From positions 16,926,349 to 16,990,348 of the forward strand of contig NC_088318.1 of assembly GCF_910592395.1 (NCBI RefSeq): a stretch of 64,000 nucleotides of DNA. The letters are read 5' to 3'. This DNA comes from Lineus longissimus (lineage: Eukaryota; Nemertea; Pilidiophora; Heteronemertea; Lineidae). A model generated the notes under the pieces. That model did not search any database. It was not told where the DNA came from and worked only from the letters and a program-made list of their open reading frames with translations. Of this stretch, positions 22,001 to 36,640 are shown in pieces. Both the position numbers and the translations under genes were made by a program. Position 1 is the first letter of the stretch. Every line of letters begins with the position of its first letter.

Positions 22001-25000
22001 TGTACAAGGGTGGTGTGAGTCAGTGGGCCATGCTGGAATGATGGTGCTACCTCTCCCAAAGCTTAAGCTATACGCAGCGCCTTCCGACTTTACAACCTTT
22101 AGACGGTAATATACACAATATTTTCTCAGTTGGGAATAATCAGAATGTTATACTCTTAGTTGGAATCAATGTTCCGCCAAATTTTCGTAACAAAAAAAAA
22201 ACATTGAGACTTTTATGTGCCTCTTCCAGCTACGTTGTGATGTCCCCTTTGGAACACAACTGAGGTAAAAGAGATCGACCAAGAAGTGGAAACATTGCTT
22301 TCGGGCGAACGCGCCATGCTGCATGTTCTATGATCAACTCAGGTTGGATATATACACACTATACAGCACTATATTATGGTAACAAACACATAACACAAGA
22401 CATACATACAGGGGTCATAGATCCTCGATTACACCGATTCTAGAGTCACGATACATCCTGTAACAGGGGACAGAATCAGATGCAACAAACATTTGGCAAT
22501 GGGTGATAAGTGGAGGCTTTCTCACTCATGCAAGATTGGTATGTCAATAATATCTATTCATATTACCCTCTCTCCCCAGTCCTCCCAAAGAAGCACCTCC
22601 ATCATCTCTAATCTAAACTGAAGCAACCTTCAGAAACACAACACCTTTAGCCATCAGATTCAGAAAATGAAATATTTCAAGCAGCGCAATTGCCAATTGT
22701 ATATGTTGTAACTGAACTTGAAAGGTGCTATTGGAGTTGGAGTTAGGTCGCACTCAATGACTTTCTCTGCCTGAAACTAGTGAAAGCACTCAACCTGTGC
22801 TGTGGTCTCGAGCTTTCAGGCCGAAGAAAATCATTTCATGCAACCGTGTGACTGACTCAGTTCAGCTGATCATAGTTTTAGTCTTTTTTCAAGTTATGTT
22901 TGACGTATGCCAAAAGGTCATCAAAGAATAGATCTCTTCTTCTATATTCAGTTGTAAAACTACAAACTTGATGTCAAAGTAGTGATAATATGTGTAAAAG
23001 ACAACACCCAACAGAAGGCCTGCTGATGCTATCACCACCCAATATGATATACACCTTCCTCCTATTTGATCTCACGTCAATACTATGACTACAAACGCTG
23101 ACAGCCAAGCAGATAAACCAATAATAAACTACAAGAATAGATAAAATCACTTTCATGAAATCAGGTGAAAAACTACAAACTTGTTTTCTTCAATAATGGC
23201 CTTTAGTGATGGTTATTTAGTTCAGGGATGAAAGGGAATGATACATTTAGTACAAACAAACTCTGAAACTGAGCGACGGTTCACATTGTTTGTACATGCT
23301 CAGAGTGTAGATTATAGTGTATACTGAGGACATACCAGTATCACTGGTGGCTTCATTTCACCACTTCAATTAGAAAGGGAAAGCAAAGACCACACTTTTT
23401 CTCAATTCTATAATTACAGTCTATCTGCCTACAACCGTCTGACCTTTCAACAGACGAAAAACAAACCAGTGTGCGTGGTCGTTTGAAGTCCAGCTTTCAT
23501 CAAAGAAAGCCCAAAGGGAAATAACAAACCAAGCGATCACGTAGTACCACTTAAACAATCAGGGAACCGTGGATATCACCATCATTTGGAACAAGAAACT
23601 AGAGAGGAATGAAGATATTTGAGAACAATTTTTTTCCTTCTCCAAACTTGACAGCTGATAGTGAGAGAAATCTGAGAAGAGTCATTTCCTTTTTGTCAAA
23701 AGGACATTTCTGTTGTCCGACATGACATCCTTTTCACCAGCATGGTTTGACGTGAACTCTGAGCACGAGAAGAAAGCCATACATTGATTGAAATTGAATT
23801 GGAAAGATGAGCTGATGCCCTAATTAATTACAGACCTTCACATAAACATTATCAGAATAAGTTTCTTCCTGTGCAATCCAGAGCAATATAATTTGGCAGT
23901 AGAGATGATTTTCCAATTATCAGATGACGTTACTCGCCGTAATAGGATCTCACGCATCATTTAATCATCACCAATCAATCATTAGAATAATGACGCATTT
24001 CCAAGTCGTCCCTGCGTGCGATCACCAATATGATCGAGAGGAAGATGCAACGTACAGGAACATGTGGTAACTAAATTGCCAATATGACAATATGTGGCCG
24101 AAACATTCAAACAAAGCACATTTTGATAAGAAACTCAGGACATTTCCCAAAAGTGAGTTCTCAAAGCTTAGTATCATTACAAAGGAAAACTAATAACAGT
24201 AACTGTATAATGTAATAGGTCACATCACACATACTAGACTTGCTATTGTCCCACTTATGCCAGGAATAACTTGGCATTTGACATGACATCATTAGCTTGG
24301 TTGCGAGTGTGACAGTGTCGGAAACAGGAAGGGGCCACGACTGAATGCCCCAATAATGACTATAACGTCGTTGGCAAAATGGCTTTGACATAATTTTGGT
24401 ATAAGTCATAACCGCATCGGCAAGATAGCCATGACAGAAATGTAGTATCACTATGTATGTATCAGTTCAGTTTAATTGGAATATATTTTACAATCACCGA
24501 CTTATTAGATAAAAATCCAGTATAATGATTTATAACTGCAGTTATTCTATAAACTGTTCACATCATAATTACTGTAATCGAATCAGAAGTCAAAATGCCC
24601 TTTTTCATCATCTGTAAATCATACTTCGTATGTTCAAAATGAATAAATAGCTTGTGAAAATCTGTGCCTGACTAGATAAACCACAAAATTACCATGATGC
24701 CGGATGCTACAAGTTAATCAATACCGGACCAGTTGAAAAATGTAACATCATTTGACCTTTCAGTCATGGTATGGGTTTCCTCTCATTACCCCAGGTGTAG
24801 GCAGACTCGCTGGCTATCATGAAACCCATCGCAGTTTTTTAATGTTACTGTGCAGTAACATCTCAATCATTACAGTCAATCTGGTGTTAACCCTGCTCAA
24901 CTTAATGTTTTTTACAACCAGCATACAGTAATACATACACTGAGACTGAGAGCTATCAATTAGCATTTCCAGAGCTAAACTGAGGTCAGGGGTGCGATTG

Positions 25001-28000
25001 CTTTTAAAACTATCAGGACCGTACAGCAGACGGCATTTCTCCCTTGGAAACATCCACATTCATGTCATTTTGCTGCACATATAGTGGATACAGAGTTCAT
25101 CTACATGGCAATCGTTCAGTCCAAGAGTTCAATTAGATCTTATGATTGAGGTCGACCCCGGACACCAATCAACCACGTTGACAGTATTCTATTTTCTAAG
25201 CCCTGAATCCGTTCAGGAGTTGGCGCTACACGTAAATAAACCTGAATATTGCAGACGCGAGTTATTTATTGAAAAGCTTCAGCAACAGGCAACGACCAAC
25301 GTCTGTAGGAATAAGTCAAAATCAATGATTGACATTTCCCAGATAATTGAACAATTACTGGTTTTAATCACGTCACACGCAACACACCAAAAAGCTGCTA
25401 AAGTACATCATTATGTATTTTATGTACACCAACCAGCTTTACATTGCCATGGAGCCAAACATGGACCATATAAAGGTGCCAACTCAGGGGTAACAGTGAA
25501 ATTAGAGACTTCATACGTGAACGGTGCTGAAGAGATAAATACATCTTAAAACCCACAGAATTTATTGTAAGCTCTTCATCGGAGAAATGAAATGGCATAT
25601 TTTGGCAACTATTTTACTTGTAATGTGCCTTATATCAACTTTGTGACCCCATGAAGCAGCTTTGTCTGAAAAAAGCCCAACCCTTGTGGTCTTTCTCAAC
25701 AATGTCCATTCTGTCAAGCGATAATGAATTTCAACACGTTCATGTTACGTAACATTTGACTTTTATCTAGAACAAAAACAAAACCAGTCAATGGTTTTAT
25801 GAAAAACATCAAAATAAAGCCTATCAGAGCATTTGCCATTCTAAATTGCTTTCTTTCACATTGACGACAGCCTCAAATAGATGCTCCATATGGTTAAACC
25901 TGGCAACTTGAGATACGTTTTCAATGCTCAATGAAAAGGGGACCCCGGATTACTCTTCCTTAGCTCAGGTTACCATGGCAACGGAGATAACAGAGTGTTG
26001 CTTGTGATCTTTCTTTAGGCTGGAGAGATTATGCTACACTCACATTGTCTTGACGGATCGGTCGTAATCAGTTTCTATGTCAACCTAAACTCTGACATTC
26101 GCTGATCCGGCAGAGGTACAGACATACAACACTGTTTGAAAACATCTTGGAAAGCCTATTACAGTTCATTATATATGACAATGCCCAATCCTGAATCAAA
26201 TTGAAACACAATTTGATGCAGATTATCAAATGAAGGTGTATAAACCAGATAGATAGAGACCCGTCAAAGGTACTGCTGAGATATGTATTTTATATAAAGG
26301 TGTGGGTCGATGTTTTCAACGTAATCTTTTCAAGAGGGTGTGTTGGGGAAGTGGTTGCCATCTCAGTTCACTTGCTAGGGAAGAGATGGTGATGTAGAAA
26401 TCAACATTTTATACTGAACTGTACGAGGGAAAACATTGAAACCCATAAACTAGGTCTCTCCAGGGACTGCTCAAGGCAGACTGTACCAAGACCCATTCTT
26501 TTAGACAAAAACCAAATGGTTGGTATGGAAATGCTGAGATAAGAATGAAAGGATTAATATTCATAATTCATTATAACTAATAGTTATGAATTAGTGGTGT
26601 TTAGTGAACAACACATCATTTTCTTAACACTTTGAGGACTAATAGCCAATACACTTCATACTGAAACCAGAGAAGGGCTGAACCTTCTAAACCACTTCAT
26701 CCACGACCACTTAGCAAAAAAGGCTGTAGACAAAAAGATGTGTATACCAACTCCAGACATGACCATCGGCCACCAAATAATGTTGTTGCAGCACCTTTCC
26801 ACAGAGAGCAAATGACTCTGTCGTGAAATTTCAGCCATGCTGACATTGAGAGCAACATGGTATTTTTTAGTAGCTTGTGTATTCAGTCCTCAAAGCTCAA
26901 GACAATGACACAAATGATAATGTATACTATACCTTGGTGATAAAGCCAATGGTTCCAATTTCATCTTGGGATTGGGTGCTGACTGTTTCCGTAATTGCTG
27001 GTATCCTCCCTGGGAGTGATTGGCAAGTTCTTGCTGGCGTCGTAGCATCCTCTCAGCGAGAAGGTAGTATGTGGCAGTGATGTGGTTGTATTCATCAGTT
27101 TCTAATGACCTGTGGGAGAGACGAGGTGACATAATGAAGCAACCCTTCATAAAAGTGTCATTTGTTTCAAATACCAACATTTGGAAAAATGAATTAAGCT
27201 AGAGACCACTAAAGTCATTTAAGAGATTCATTCTCATGACCATTATCATTTGTGTTTGGTCATCTTTGTCATGTGACTTCTTACCATAAGACAACAATCG
27301 TCAACTTACTTGAGAATATCCTCTTTCCAAGCGATCTTTCCATCTACCATTTTTTGTATAATTTTCTTATGGTCCTCACTAGATATAGATTCCATCGATA
27401 TCAAGGGCATGAGAGCTATTGCAGAGACATTTGTGACCGGGTGTTCACCGGAGTTAAGCCATGGATGTTGCAAGATATCATGAAGGTTTGCTCGATGAGA
27501 GGGTTCTCGACGCAGGCATAAAGACACCAGGCTGAAAGAAGGGGAAGAACACTCTCAGTATCAGGAAAGTCAACTGAGTATTGTATGCCACGTCTGTACT
27601 GCTGTATCTTCTCTGTGACACAGTTGGTTATTTATTCTTTGATTTGATTTTGATAATTGTATACAATAGATGTTTCAAGAAATGTTTGCTTTAGTGACAC
27701 TTACTCTTTACACTCTGTTGATATATGTTCAGGCAGTCTGTACTTGACGTCCATGATCATGGTCAGTGTCTCGCTATCATTTGCCTCCTGAAACGGAGGC
27801 TTCCCACAGACCAACATGAATAAGATCACCCCTAGACTCCACACATCTGAAAGGAAACATGTCAAGTTCATAATTGACATTACTGAAATTGATTGCTAAC
27901 TGAAGTCGATCAACCTCAATCACTCAATATTCTTATCATCTTCTCTCGTTTCTTTAGCAGTTGGCCTGGTCTCATCCATGCACACTATAATGACCAACTA

Positions 28001-28735
28001 ACTGGTACATAAAACAAATCCCCGGTGAATTTGTGTCGAACAGGTCTGGAACCCAACTCATCAGGGGGCATCATTATAACTGTACAACAACTACTAATAG
28101 TAATATTCCATAATATGCTTACCAACAGCGGGAGCATCATAAGAGTCTCCCAGTAGGATCTCTGGAGCCGAGTACGCAAGGGAGCCACAGGATGTTTCCA
28201 GCTTTTTTCCGGGAACAAATTTGTTACTGAAGCCAAAATCCGTCAATTTGACAATTCCTTGCTTTTCAAAGAAAACAACGTTCTCTGGTTTCAGATCCCT
28301 GTGAACAACGTGAAGTTTATGGCAATACGATATCGCCTGAACAATTTGTTTGAAGTATTGCCTCGAGAGGTTCTCATCCAGGCCGTCATGTTTCACGATG
28401 TAATCGTACATGTCGCCACCGTCCCCCAATTCCAACACCAAGTACAGTTTTGTCTGCGTGTCGATGACTTCATACAGACGCACCACATGAGGGTGTTGAA
28501 CTAATTTCATACACCGGACTTCCTGGAACAAATGAGCCTTTGACACTTCGTCTAGTTTCGTTTTATCAATAACTTTGACAGCCACTTTTTCTCCAGTGAA
28601 GACATGTCTGGCCAGTTTCACAACAGCAAAATGTCCACGACCAATAGTCTCTTCGAGGTCGTATAAACCAGCTATTTTTCCATCATAGTCTCTACCCGGC
28701 GTCCTTTGCGCCATACTGGGTCTTTCCTTTTGCAT
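19048..28735 (-). CDS. SNRK: SNRK, SNF-related (AMPK-family) serine/threonine kinase
   Basis: Minus-strand exons 28735-28123, 27846-27705, 27531-27310, 27109-26933, 21497-21342 and 20428-19048 join in phase to 896 residues (start could also be the Met at 28714). Exon 1 encodes most of the kinase domain: glycine loop GRGHFAVV (32-39), Lys54 in [12 protein letters not shown] (145-152), DFG (166-168), T-loop Thr181 in ETSCGSLAY (the LKB1 site in the family) and APE. Exons 3-4 carry the UBA-like segment ending in [16 protein letters not shown]. The 460-residue last exon is disordered, Ser/Asp/Gly-rich, with SAP-type blocks [13 protein letters not shown] and PPKLGSP as in vertebrate SNRK. It ends CCSVI, a CaaX-like tail. 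Head-to-head with the gene at 29449. Confidence 0.96.
20651..20712 (+). mobile_element. tRNA-derived SINE head
   Basis: In SNRK intron 5, TGGCGTCGGTAGATTGG resembles a polymerase III A box. It is followed 25 nt later by AGGGGTTCAAACCCC, a perfect T-arm stem with B box. The anticodon arm is imperfect and no 5' partner exists for the acceptor stem, so it is a tRNA-derived SINE rather than a functional tRNA. The body probably continues to about 20780. Confidence 0.6.
21498..26932 (-). other. SNRK: Large SNRK intron 4, nothing coding seen
   Basis: This 5.4-kb interval separates SNRK exons 4 and 5. I found no recognisable protein, RNA gene or intact mobile element on either strand; the longest open frame (25142-25549, +) has no recognisable domain. 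It may hold regulatory sequence, but nothing specific can be supported. Confidence 0.6.
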
Positions 28736-29448
28736 CCTAACGTATTCTCATCACTGATTATGGTTTAGTCCCAGAGAAATCGGAGTTTTTATTGAGTGTT
28801 ATAAATCACTTCTTGCATTTTCAATGTTCTGCCCTTGGCTGGTTTTGACAACATTGCGCATTGTACTGCGCAGATTGGTCACGTGGTTTTACTCGAGTTG
28901 ATTGGGGTGAAGCTAAATTGAGGCTTAGATCGACGGAACGATGAACACTTCTGCGGTTACACTGGAATAATCTTTACGTAGGCCAAAAAAACAACGGGCA
29001 CCTGTCGCTAATAAACAATATGGCGTCAATCTGAAAGAAGTGAGAAATTCTTCTACTTTATCCCGACTATCGCCGTATTTTGAATAAATAATTGATTGAT
29101 TTTTGTCGAATGAAATCTTGAATATATTTTCTAATGTTATAACTCAAATCTTTTTCATTTGACTTGTTCAACTCGTTCTCACAGGGATTTGTCGAGGCAA
29201 AAAGTGCTTTACAAGAAGAAATTAAAAAATTCCAGTAGCTGAGACTGAGTACAGAGTAGGCCTAGGCCTAGGCTACCAACAAAAGGCCATTAGGCTACAT
29301 GATTATTGGGGTTACTTAGACTGGTTACCTCCAGACAAGTTCATGAATAGGCCTAAATGTCAATAGATAAACATGTATTGTAAGATGAATTCAATATATC
29401 TAATTTCAGATGGTTACGATTTAGGACCTACCAGCTTAAGTGAACAGA
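28736..29448. promoter_or_regulatory. Divergent promoter region SNRK / 29449 gene
   Basis: The 713 bp between two divergent start codons are non-coding. An acceptor-like TAATTTCAG near 29409 suggests the plus-strand gene has an untranslated first exon spliced onto its coding exon. No TATA element is clear. Confidence 0.45.
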
Positions 29449-32400
29449 ATGACAAGCCCCAACCCTGAGGTGATGTACCTCCATGAGGTCATCAATGGCA
29501 TGCACACAGAGCTGGAGAGATCAAGAGTTGAGGCCCAGAGATCTAATGCACAGCTAGAATGTCTCATGACGCTAGTTAGAAGGTGAAGAGAATACATGTA
29601 CTTCTTCTTAATCTTAAGTAGCCCTTGGTCTTTTGAAAGTTCTCAGATATTTGGAGCAATCTATGTCAAATCTTGTCCCTGTCAGTGTTGTCCTTTGGGG
29701 GGGGGGGATATTTCAATACAGTAGCATTAGGCAGACACCCAGAGTGTACTGTTTGATACCACTGAGGAGACTCTGAGCAGTTCACACCTAACACTCCTTG
29801 ACTCTAATCTGATCATCTGCCTCCTCTGTAGTTGAAGCTCACACTTTAAACTTTGATAAAATCATAAGGAAATTAAAATGATGAGTATGGAGAGGTTCTA
29901 AAAGACAAAAAGTGAACGAAAGTGCTGACAATTGGTTTCTTCATAGCTATGTTAAATTTTGTCCCTTGGCCTTGTTTGACAATTTCAGAGCTTGGGCTGG
30001 TGATCAAGAAGCTGCTTCCCATGTTGGTACAATTATTGGTGCTGCTCCTCCAGATATAGAAATAGAGAAGACAGAAGAGGGAAATGTAGTGACATCAAAA
30101 CCCAAGGTAATATCTGCTTTTCTATATCCTATGGACAGTTCTCAAGTGATGCACCTGGTACCTCTCATGGTTGATGCTGGTCTCTGTGTCATTTCGTTGT
30201 TGGCTGTCAGAAAGGAAATATGATGAGCTTAACTCTTTTTATTGATCTTTTGAATCTATCTATTTCAGTCAAGAGCTGTAAACAACTGGGCAAGGTTATG
30301 CATTGGCCTGCTGAACAGGGAGTACAAACAACTCGAAATAGAGATGAACGGACTGCAACATGTCTATTTGGCAAATAGGAACACATTTCTTGAGGAGGAG
30401 ATTGTGAGTCATGAAGATTTGCTCACCAAGACTGTTCCATTGCGCCGACACAGAAGTGATGATGTGCTAGGTGTAAGACCAGGGTCAAGGCAACAGGTTG
30501 GATAACCTTCATTATCTTTTTTCTGCTAAAATATTAGGCTTTCTTCCAACCAATCAAAGATAAAAATCCTGGTTGGGTTACTTAAACTTTTGTGAGTCCT
30601 TTGCCAGACAGTGGGGTGACTAGGGAAAAATACTGTCACTTGGGTCCCATCATTGTTGAAATTTTGTTTTATTGCAAGAAATTACATTGGAAAACATTGC
30701 TTTGTATAAAAAGCTTTATTCAACTTTAAAACTACCACAATGATTACGTATGAACATTCCTGTATATTTCGAGAATTCATTAAGTTTCTCAATCTGAATA
30801 CTTGAGATTTTGTTTTCTTAATGAGCAGTGTTACTTTTTTTCGGCAGAATACAAGACAAGACCGTCCAATTAGCAGTCATTCAGGCGTCAACAATAAACG
30901 TAGAGTGCAACACCTTTACAGGCCAGCCCATGGTAACTCAAGGGCAGGTCAGCGGGGTCCGGGAAAAAATAGCATAAAAGTTGGTGACTTGTTCATCCGA
31001 GGGAACAATAACTTAAACCAGGAATACACAGCACAGGTAAATATGTTAAGGCATGAATTCATTGATCCGAGTGAAAGCATAGGGAAACCCGGGTAAGAAA
31101 TATTGCCCCAAAGCTCCTTAATTTTCAGCCCAAATTGGATGAAATGAAAAATTTGGTTAGACTTGATTAATACTTAGAATAACTGTGGTAAAGGTTATTT
31201 TTCTAATTTGTCCCACTTTTTAGATAGAGTTGATCCCAAATTGTCCTAATCAGTTATACAGTTGGAAAATGATATGCTGCATTTTAACATCCTCAGCCCA
31301 CTAAACCACCTCAATTCCCACACAGTTTCATGTCACGAAATCATACGCTGGTAAAATTTTATGGTAAGTGTTTTGTCTATATCATCTGCATGAAATGAAT
31401 GTCATAACTGTCAAAATATAGGATTCCTATGCAGAGACTGAGTGTGTGAGGGAAGAAGTGGCTATGAAACACCATGGGTATCTGACTCATCACCTCATTG
31501 GAGTCTATTTGTTGAAGCTGCAAAGACTGTCGTAGGCTCTAGGCACTGCATGTTTGAGTGTTCATTCACCATACTCGTCTTCTCACTGCTGCATGGCTTG
31601 GTCTACAATATCGTACACGGCTTGTTATGTTGCGTGGTTTACCCTGAAATAGCTTGGTTATTGTCTTTTAAGGCAATGGATGGTCTGTATCGTATGAAAA
31701 GGACAAACTCTTACGAGAAAGAAGAAACTGAATATCGAGAACCGAAGCTGAGTTACGATCACCCGGCAAGATACACCAAGGTAGGCAGACTATTCATGGT
31801 GGGGTTGAGAGTCCACGAAGTATCCCTTGTACAGAAGGCATCTCCAGGTTTAACATAAGGTGGGGTTGTTTCGTCTTGGAGTCTCTGGAGATCTATTCTA
31901 TTTATAGTGTAACTGTCTAGCTTGAGTTAAATAAGAAAATAATGTGACATGTGGTTTTACCAAATACACAATTGTACTTCCCTTTATTTTAGGCTGATCT
32001 GTTTGATGCAGATAGACTCATCAGTGACAAGGCAAGACGACGCCCAGTCACAGCCTCAACATTACGCAGTCGAGATAACGTTAGGGCACGGCCAAAAAGT
32101 TCAAGTAAGCTGAAAAATTTGTACATACGGAAGAACCTCTCTTATAAGAACACCCTCGAGACTATAGAGAGGTGACCTGATTAGAGAGGCAATCCAATGT
32201 ACATATTCTTACAATGAGGCTCATTGAACCTGGAGGTAATCTACAAACAACGAAGCGCAATAAATGAGAGTGCCCGCCGCTGCGAGGCTAAAATACTGGC
32301 CTGACCAACTGATCAATGTAAGCAGCAAACCTTTCATTAGACTTAAATACAGTATTTGACTTCCCATTTTCAGTAATTATTGGACGACCTTCGAAATATG

Positions 32401-32657
32401 AAACCACCACCAAACCAGCTGCGCTACCTATAACGTCGCCACATCCAAGAGATATGAACGATATCTCACCTGACAGGGGGGAACAAGAGACACGTGTTCA
32501 GCGACCAAGGGTTAAATCAGCGTTCGTGCGTCGTCCCGAGTTTATCGACAAATTCCAAGACGAGACGTCTAGAATGGCACAGATGGAAGAAGAGTTCAAG
32601 AAGACAGCGTTTATGTTGCAAAAGAAGTTAGGTTTACCTGTAGATGGCATGATCTAG
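29449..32657 (+). CDS. Unrecognised 390-residue protein with central helical segment
   Basis: Seven coding exons: 29449-29582, 29989-30106, 30269-30496, 30848-31036, 31673-31780, 31993-32104 and 32374-32657. All have GT-AG borders and compatible phases, ending TAG; AATAAA at 33001-33006. I do not recognise the family. Residues about 1-45 are helical and charged (EVINGMHTELERSRVEAQRS). Residues about 85-130 contain NNWARLCIGLLNREYKQLEI and LANRNTFLEEE, likely a coiled coil. The middle and C-terminal parts are basic and low in hydrophobics (many R, K, S, P), and the last 60 residues again form a probable helix (EFIDKFQDETSRMAQMEEEF) ending KKLGLPVDGMI. No signal peptide or membrane span. The gene model is well supported; the function is unknown. 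Confidence 0.85.
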
Positions 32658-33006
32658 ACTTTACTTGACTTTCACACGAAGATTGCTCTGGTGTGCTGGC
32701 CGATTGTCAGGGGCACTGAAGGCCTAGCACATTCTTATCTGGTGTCTCCTGATGGCTGAGAGGACAATGAACGCTAGGAATGTTTATAGGCATGGCCTAC
32801 TGAATACAAGATGCTATGAAAAAGGTCCCAGAGACATGTTCTGTACGTTTACATTTATTTATTCGAAGATTTATTATGTAGATTTTCATTTGTGATTATG
32901 ATTTGTCCCGACGACAACTTTAGGAAACAGCTGGTCTGCTTTTTAGTTTAGTGGTGTTACAAGATGTCTTAATTTTGAAACGCCCTGTAATGTTTTGTAG
33001 AATAAA

Positions 33007-36000
33007 TTGTTATATGTCTCTAAATTCTATGTTCATGTTTTATGTTCAGTGTAAATATATAACACGTACATGTAGGTTTCATATATCTGAAAGTTTATAT
33101 GCAGAGACTGAGATTGTCCATGAAGTTTTGCTGTGTAAGTTCTTTGAAATGTTTTGCATATACATTGTATATTTGAGATTATTTGTGTCTTACTACTGCC
33201 TCATAACTAGATTGTATAACAATAGTGAGATTATAGAATGTGCATTTTCAAAACATGTACATGTAAAATTTAACTCTGATTTTCATTGACATGAGATGGA
33301 ACATGATGTTTTAAAAGATTGGATGAGGTCCCCCCCCCGACAGAAAATTCTGTCTCAAAAGGAAAGAACAGGACTATTGCAGAATGAGATTTACTCTGTA
33401 AAGAGTAGCACTGCCAAAATAATTCATTGATTTTACCAGATTTAAATTGGTTGTAATGCTGTTCATCCATGCTTTGGAATGAAGATTTTAGACCCTTTGA
33501 TAGAACAAGTCTTGTTCCTTCAATTTCTGTTCTAAGAAGAGGTGCCAGCAGATGTTTATTTTCCGTAAATGTGACCGACCAGAGCATTATTTCAAACCAT
33601 GGTGGCATAAGATCGCTCTGCAAGCCTCCATGACCATCTCTCATCTTGATGGCATCCCTCAGGCCTTCTGTGGATTGATCGACCAGGCAGATTATCAATT
33701 GAAAATGACAACAGCTCTCGCCCATCGTGATTCAAATTCAAAGTGATATTGCCGGGTTTTCACTGGCCCTGAACGTCGTCGCAGATCTGCCGACTACATG
33801 TAAATCCAATCGCCGATAAGTCAACTGGGTTGAAAAGAACAGTCTACAGTAGTAGGGATTGAGTGTACCAATTTTCAATCCTTGCAGGAATTTGGTGTTG
33901 TGTGACCCACTATTGAATCATCGTATTGACATTGCTCAGCTTTCAGACAACACGCAGAGGCTATGGAGGCAATACTACTGGACGTTCAGTAAGGTGAATC
34001 ATCCTCCACAACATGATTGAGACATCGACTATTGGTTTCTGAACTGTATTGTCCATTCCAGATTAAATATTACTTCACTCCCTCTAAGAAAGTAAACAGC
34101 ACCTAAATTAATTATGTTTCAATCAATAATGTTTTATTGCTGCAAAATAGATTCTGTATTCTATAAATGGTGAAAAATGTTTCCATGACGGTCACATTTA
34201 CAATCTCAGGGAACAACAATTGGTTTCTTCAGGAAAGGATTATAAATCTGATGATGTGCAAGCTGCACAGAACATATTCAGTGCGAGACAATTTTATGTC
34301 CTTTCTTTCTTCTTTATCAAGAACCTGAAATGATATGCAGCTTGGACACCACCAAGCTAGTTACAGAAGTTCAAGAATTTCAAGAACAACAGCCATCAAA
34401 AAGCCTCTGCTTAAACTACATTACTTTAAAGTTGTGAGTACTGACCACTGATAAAATGATGCAGAGGATGCCCCTAGATATTGAAAAGAATCATCAGAAA
34501 CCAACTCTACCTAGTCAGCTTTTACAATGTACTGAACATCATAATATGTGATCTTCTGTTATTGTTATTTCATGTCAACTGTTAGCAAAACATGCAGCTC
34601 AGCAAATATATGTCTACATGTAAATGTACGGCCACAAAAAACATATGAAAGGGCACATTTTCATGAATGGTACCATCATGACCCATAAAACACAGCTCTA
34701 CAGAACATTGCTACGTGTACGAGTGGGGACAATGATTGTCCTACATGTACATGTACACTGTTCTTTCAAATATCACAAAACGACCCCCAAAATACGAAAA
34801 AATTTCCAGATGAAAACCACAACGAGTCAACTAGTGCTGATGAGAGACATAGTTAAACAGGTGTTCTCTACACAGTAATGAACATGATGTGCCCAGCAAC
34901 AACATGACGTCAACCCAAATGTGCAGAATCCGACTCTGTACATGTAACACACTATGGACTGATGACCTCACGATGGAAGATTCCCTCAATCCTAATAAAT
35001 CATAGAATGATACACATGTAATGATATTGACATGACCGATCGTTGTAATGTAAGCCTCTGAGCAGTATGTTCTGATTGTACCAATTCCGATGAAAACCTT
35101 TTTAGTATGAATCCAAGAACCAGCTCGTGCCAGGACAATTACCAAAAAGCAACAGACATAATACTACTATTCTAGGAAGCATTAGTAATGAACTGTTCGG
35201 GTTTACAATGTTCAAAAGTGTTTTGGGACACTCTAGCTTACACTATGCACACAAACCATGAGCGATGAGGTGAGTTTACACCATCAAGCTCAAATCGGAT
35301 CACGCACAGGATCTACCAATGCCAGTTAGTTCAAATAATCGCCAAAAATCTAATGAATTTGTTTTCAGTTTAAGCAAATCTAGAACTCAATGATGACATA
35401 TCATACCAATTCCCCACTCAATTTTATCTGATATCATCGGTTTGTGTCCCAATTGGGATACGGCTGATGTACATGTAATCCCATGTACAATATACACATA
35501 AATATAGTTTTTACATTTTATATACATAATTTATATACACTGTACATTTACATTGTATACTGCAAACCCCAATATTTGTGCAAACATACCATTTCTATGA
35601 CTTTTCTCTAGTAGAAGGGGGAAATATTATGAGTATCGTTACAGAATATTCAAGTGGTGATTAAGCTTGAAGAATGAGAAATACATCCATTTGCTGAAAC
35701 AGAACCAGGACCTAAATTTGATGTTTTTCAACAATAAGTTTGCAGAAGTGTGGGGGCATACAGTAATCAGACTAAGTCTGATTTTAAAAGCATGTATTAT
35801 TTACAATATTTCCATCAATCAAGCCAGCTCATGCATTGAACACAACAGACTTCATATCAAATCTAAGCTGAGTAAAACAGAAATGCTACATATCATATCC
35901 CTGCAACCTCACCCAAATCATTAAAATTATCTTGAACAACAGAGGTGTGTTCTGGGATACTATCAGCACAGTACATGTTTAATACAAGAATGCAAATGAA

Positions 36001-36640
36001 TGATTTTAAAATCACACCATGAACACCTTGTCCCATATATTATTCATAACACAAGACCATGACCAAACATATGCATTCTTGCTTAGGGCAACATCAGTCA
36101 AATACAGCCAACAAATTTACTTCACTTTTTCTGACTAGAAATAGACCCATTAAGAAATGGAAGTTATCTAGAACCATCTAACATGTTTGTGCCCCCTGAG
36201 CAAAAGTACCTTTTTTTCCAATTTTCCCTATCACAGAAAAAATATTAAAATTCGTTCGGAATCGGATACATGGTGAAAGCATCAACAATAAAATTTGAAA
36301 ATTACATTGAAATCAGTCACCGACATAAGCTTCAAGGCATCATATCAACATCGGCTAAAAGCTAACTCAATATGAATCGGGACCAGGCATACCGAGCTCC
36401 AAGAAAACATAACTTTTGAACTTCTGAAGTTATGAAACACCAACCTGTATCTGAAGGCATGAATCATGAAGATACTGAAATTCCAGCACCAGCCTAAACA
36501 AACGAAGTTTGCACGTTGCTTTCCAAGGGGAGAAAATGTCATACTTCATCCAAGAATCAGAAATGGATATGTACTAACAACTTCGGGGATAATTCACTAG
36601 CTGATATATTTTCAAACTCCCACTTATAAATCAGCACCAA
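33007..36640. other. Spacer and probable long HERPUD2 3' UTR
   Basis: No gene recognised. A TTTATT at 34133-34138 (AATAAA for the minus strand) could end a roughly 2.5-kb HERPUD2 3' UTR. The interval is notably rich in the octamer TACATGTA (33067, 33258, 33795, 34615, 34742, 34748, 34939, 35470). Confidence 0.4.

Noticed and set aside
25142-25549. 135-codon plus-strand open frame in the large SNRK intron
   Set aside because: No recognisable domain, no splice partner, unremarkable composition; chance open frames of this length occur in AT-balanced introns.
33270-33725. 151-codon minus-strand open frame downstream of the unknown gene
   Set aside because: No family recognised, ends in low-complexity G-rich sequence, no promoter or poly(A) context; a comparative test could revive it.
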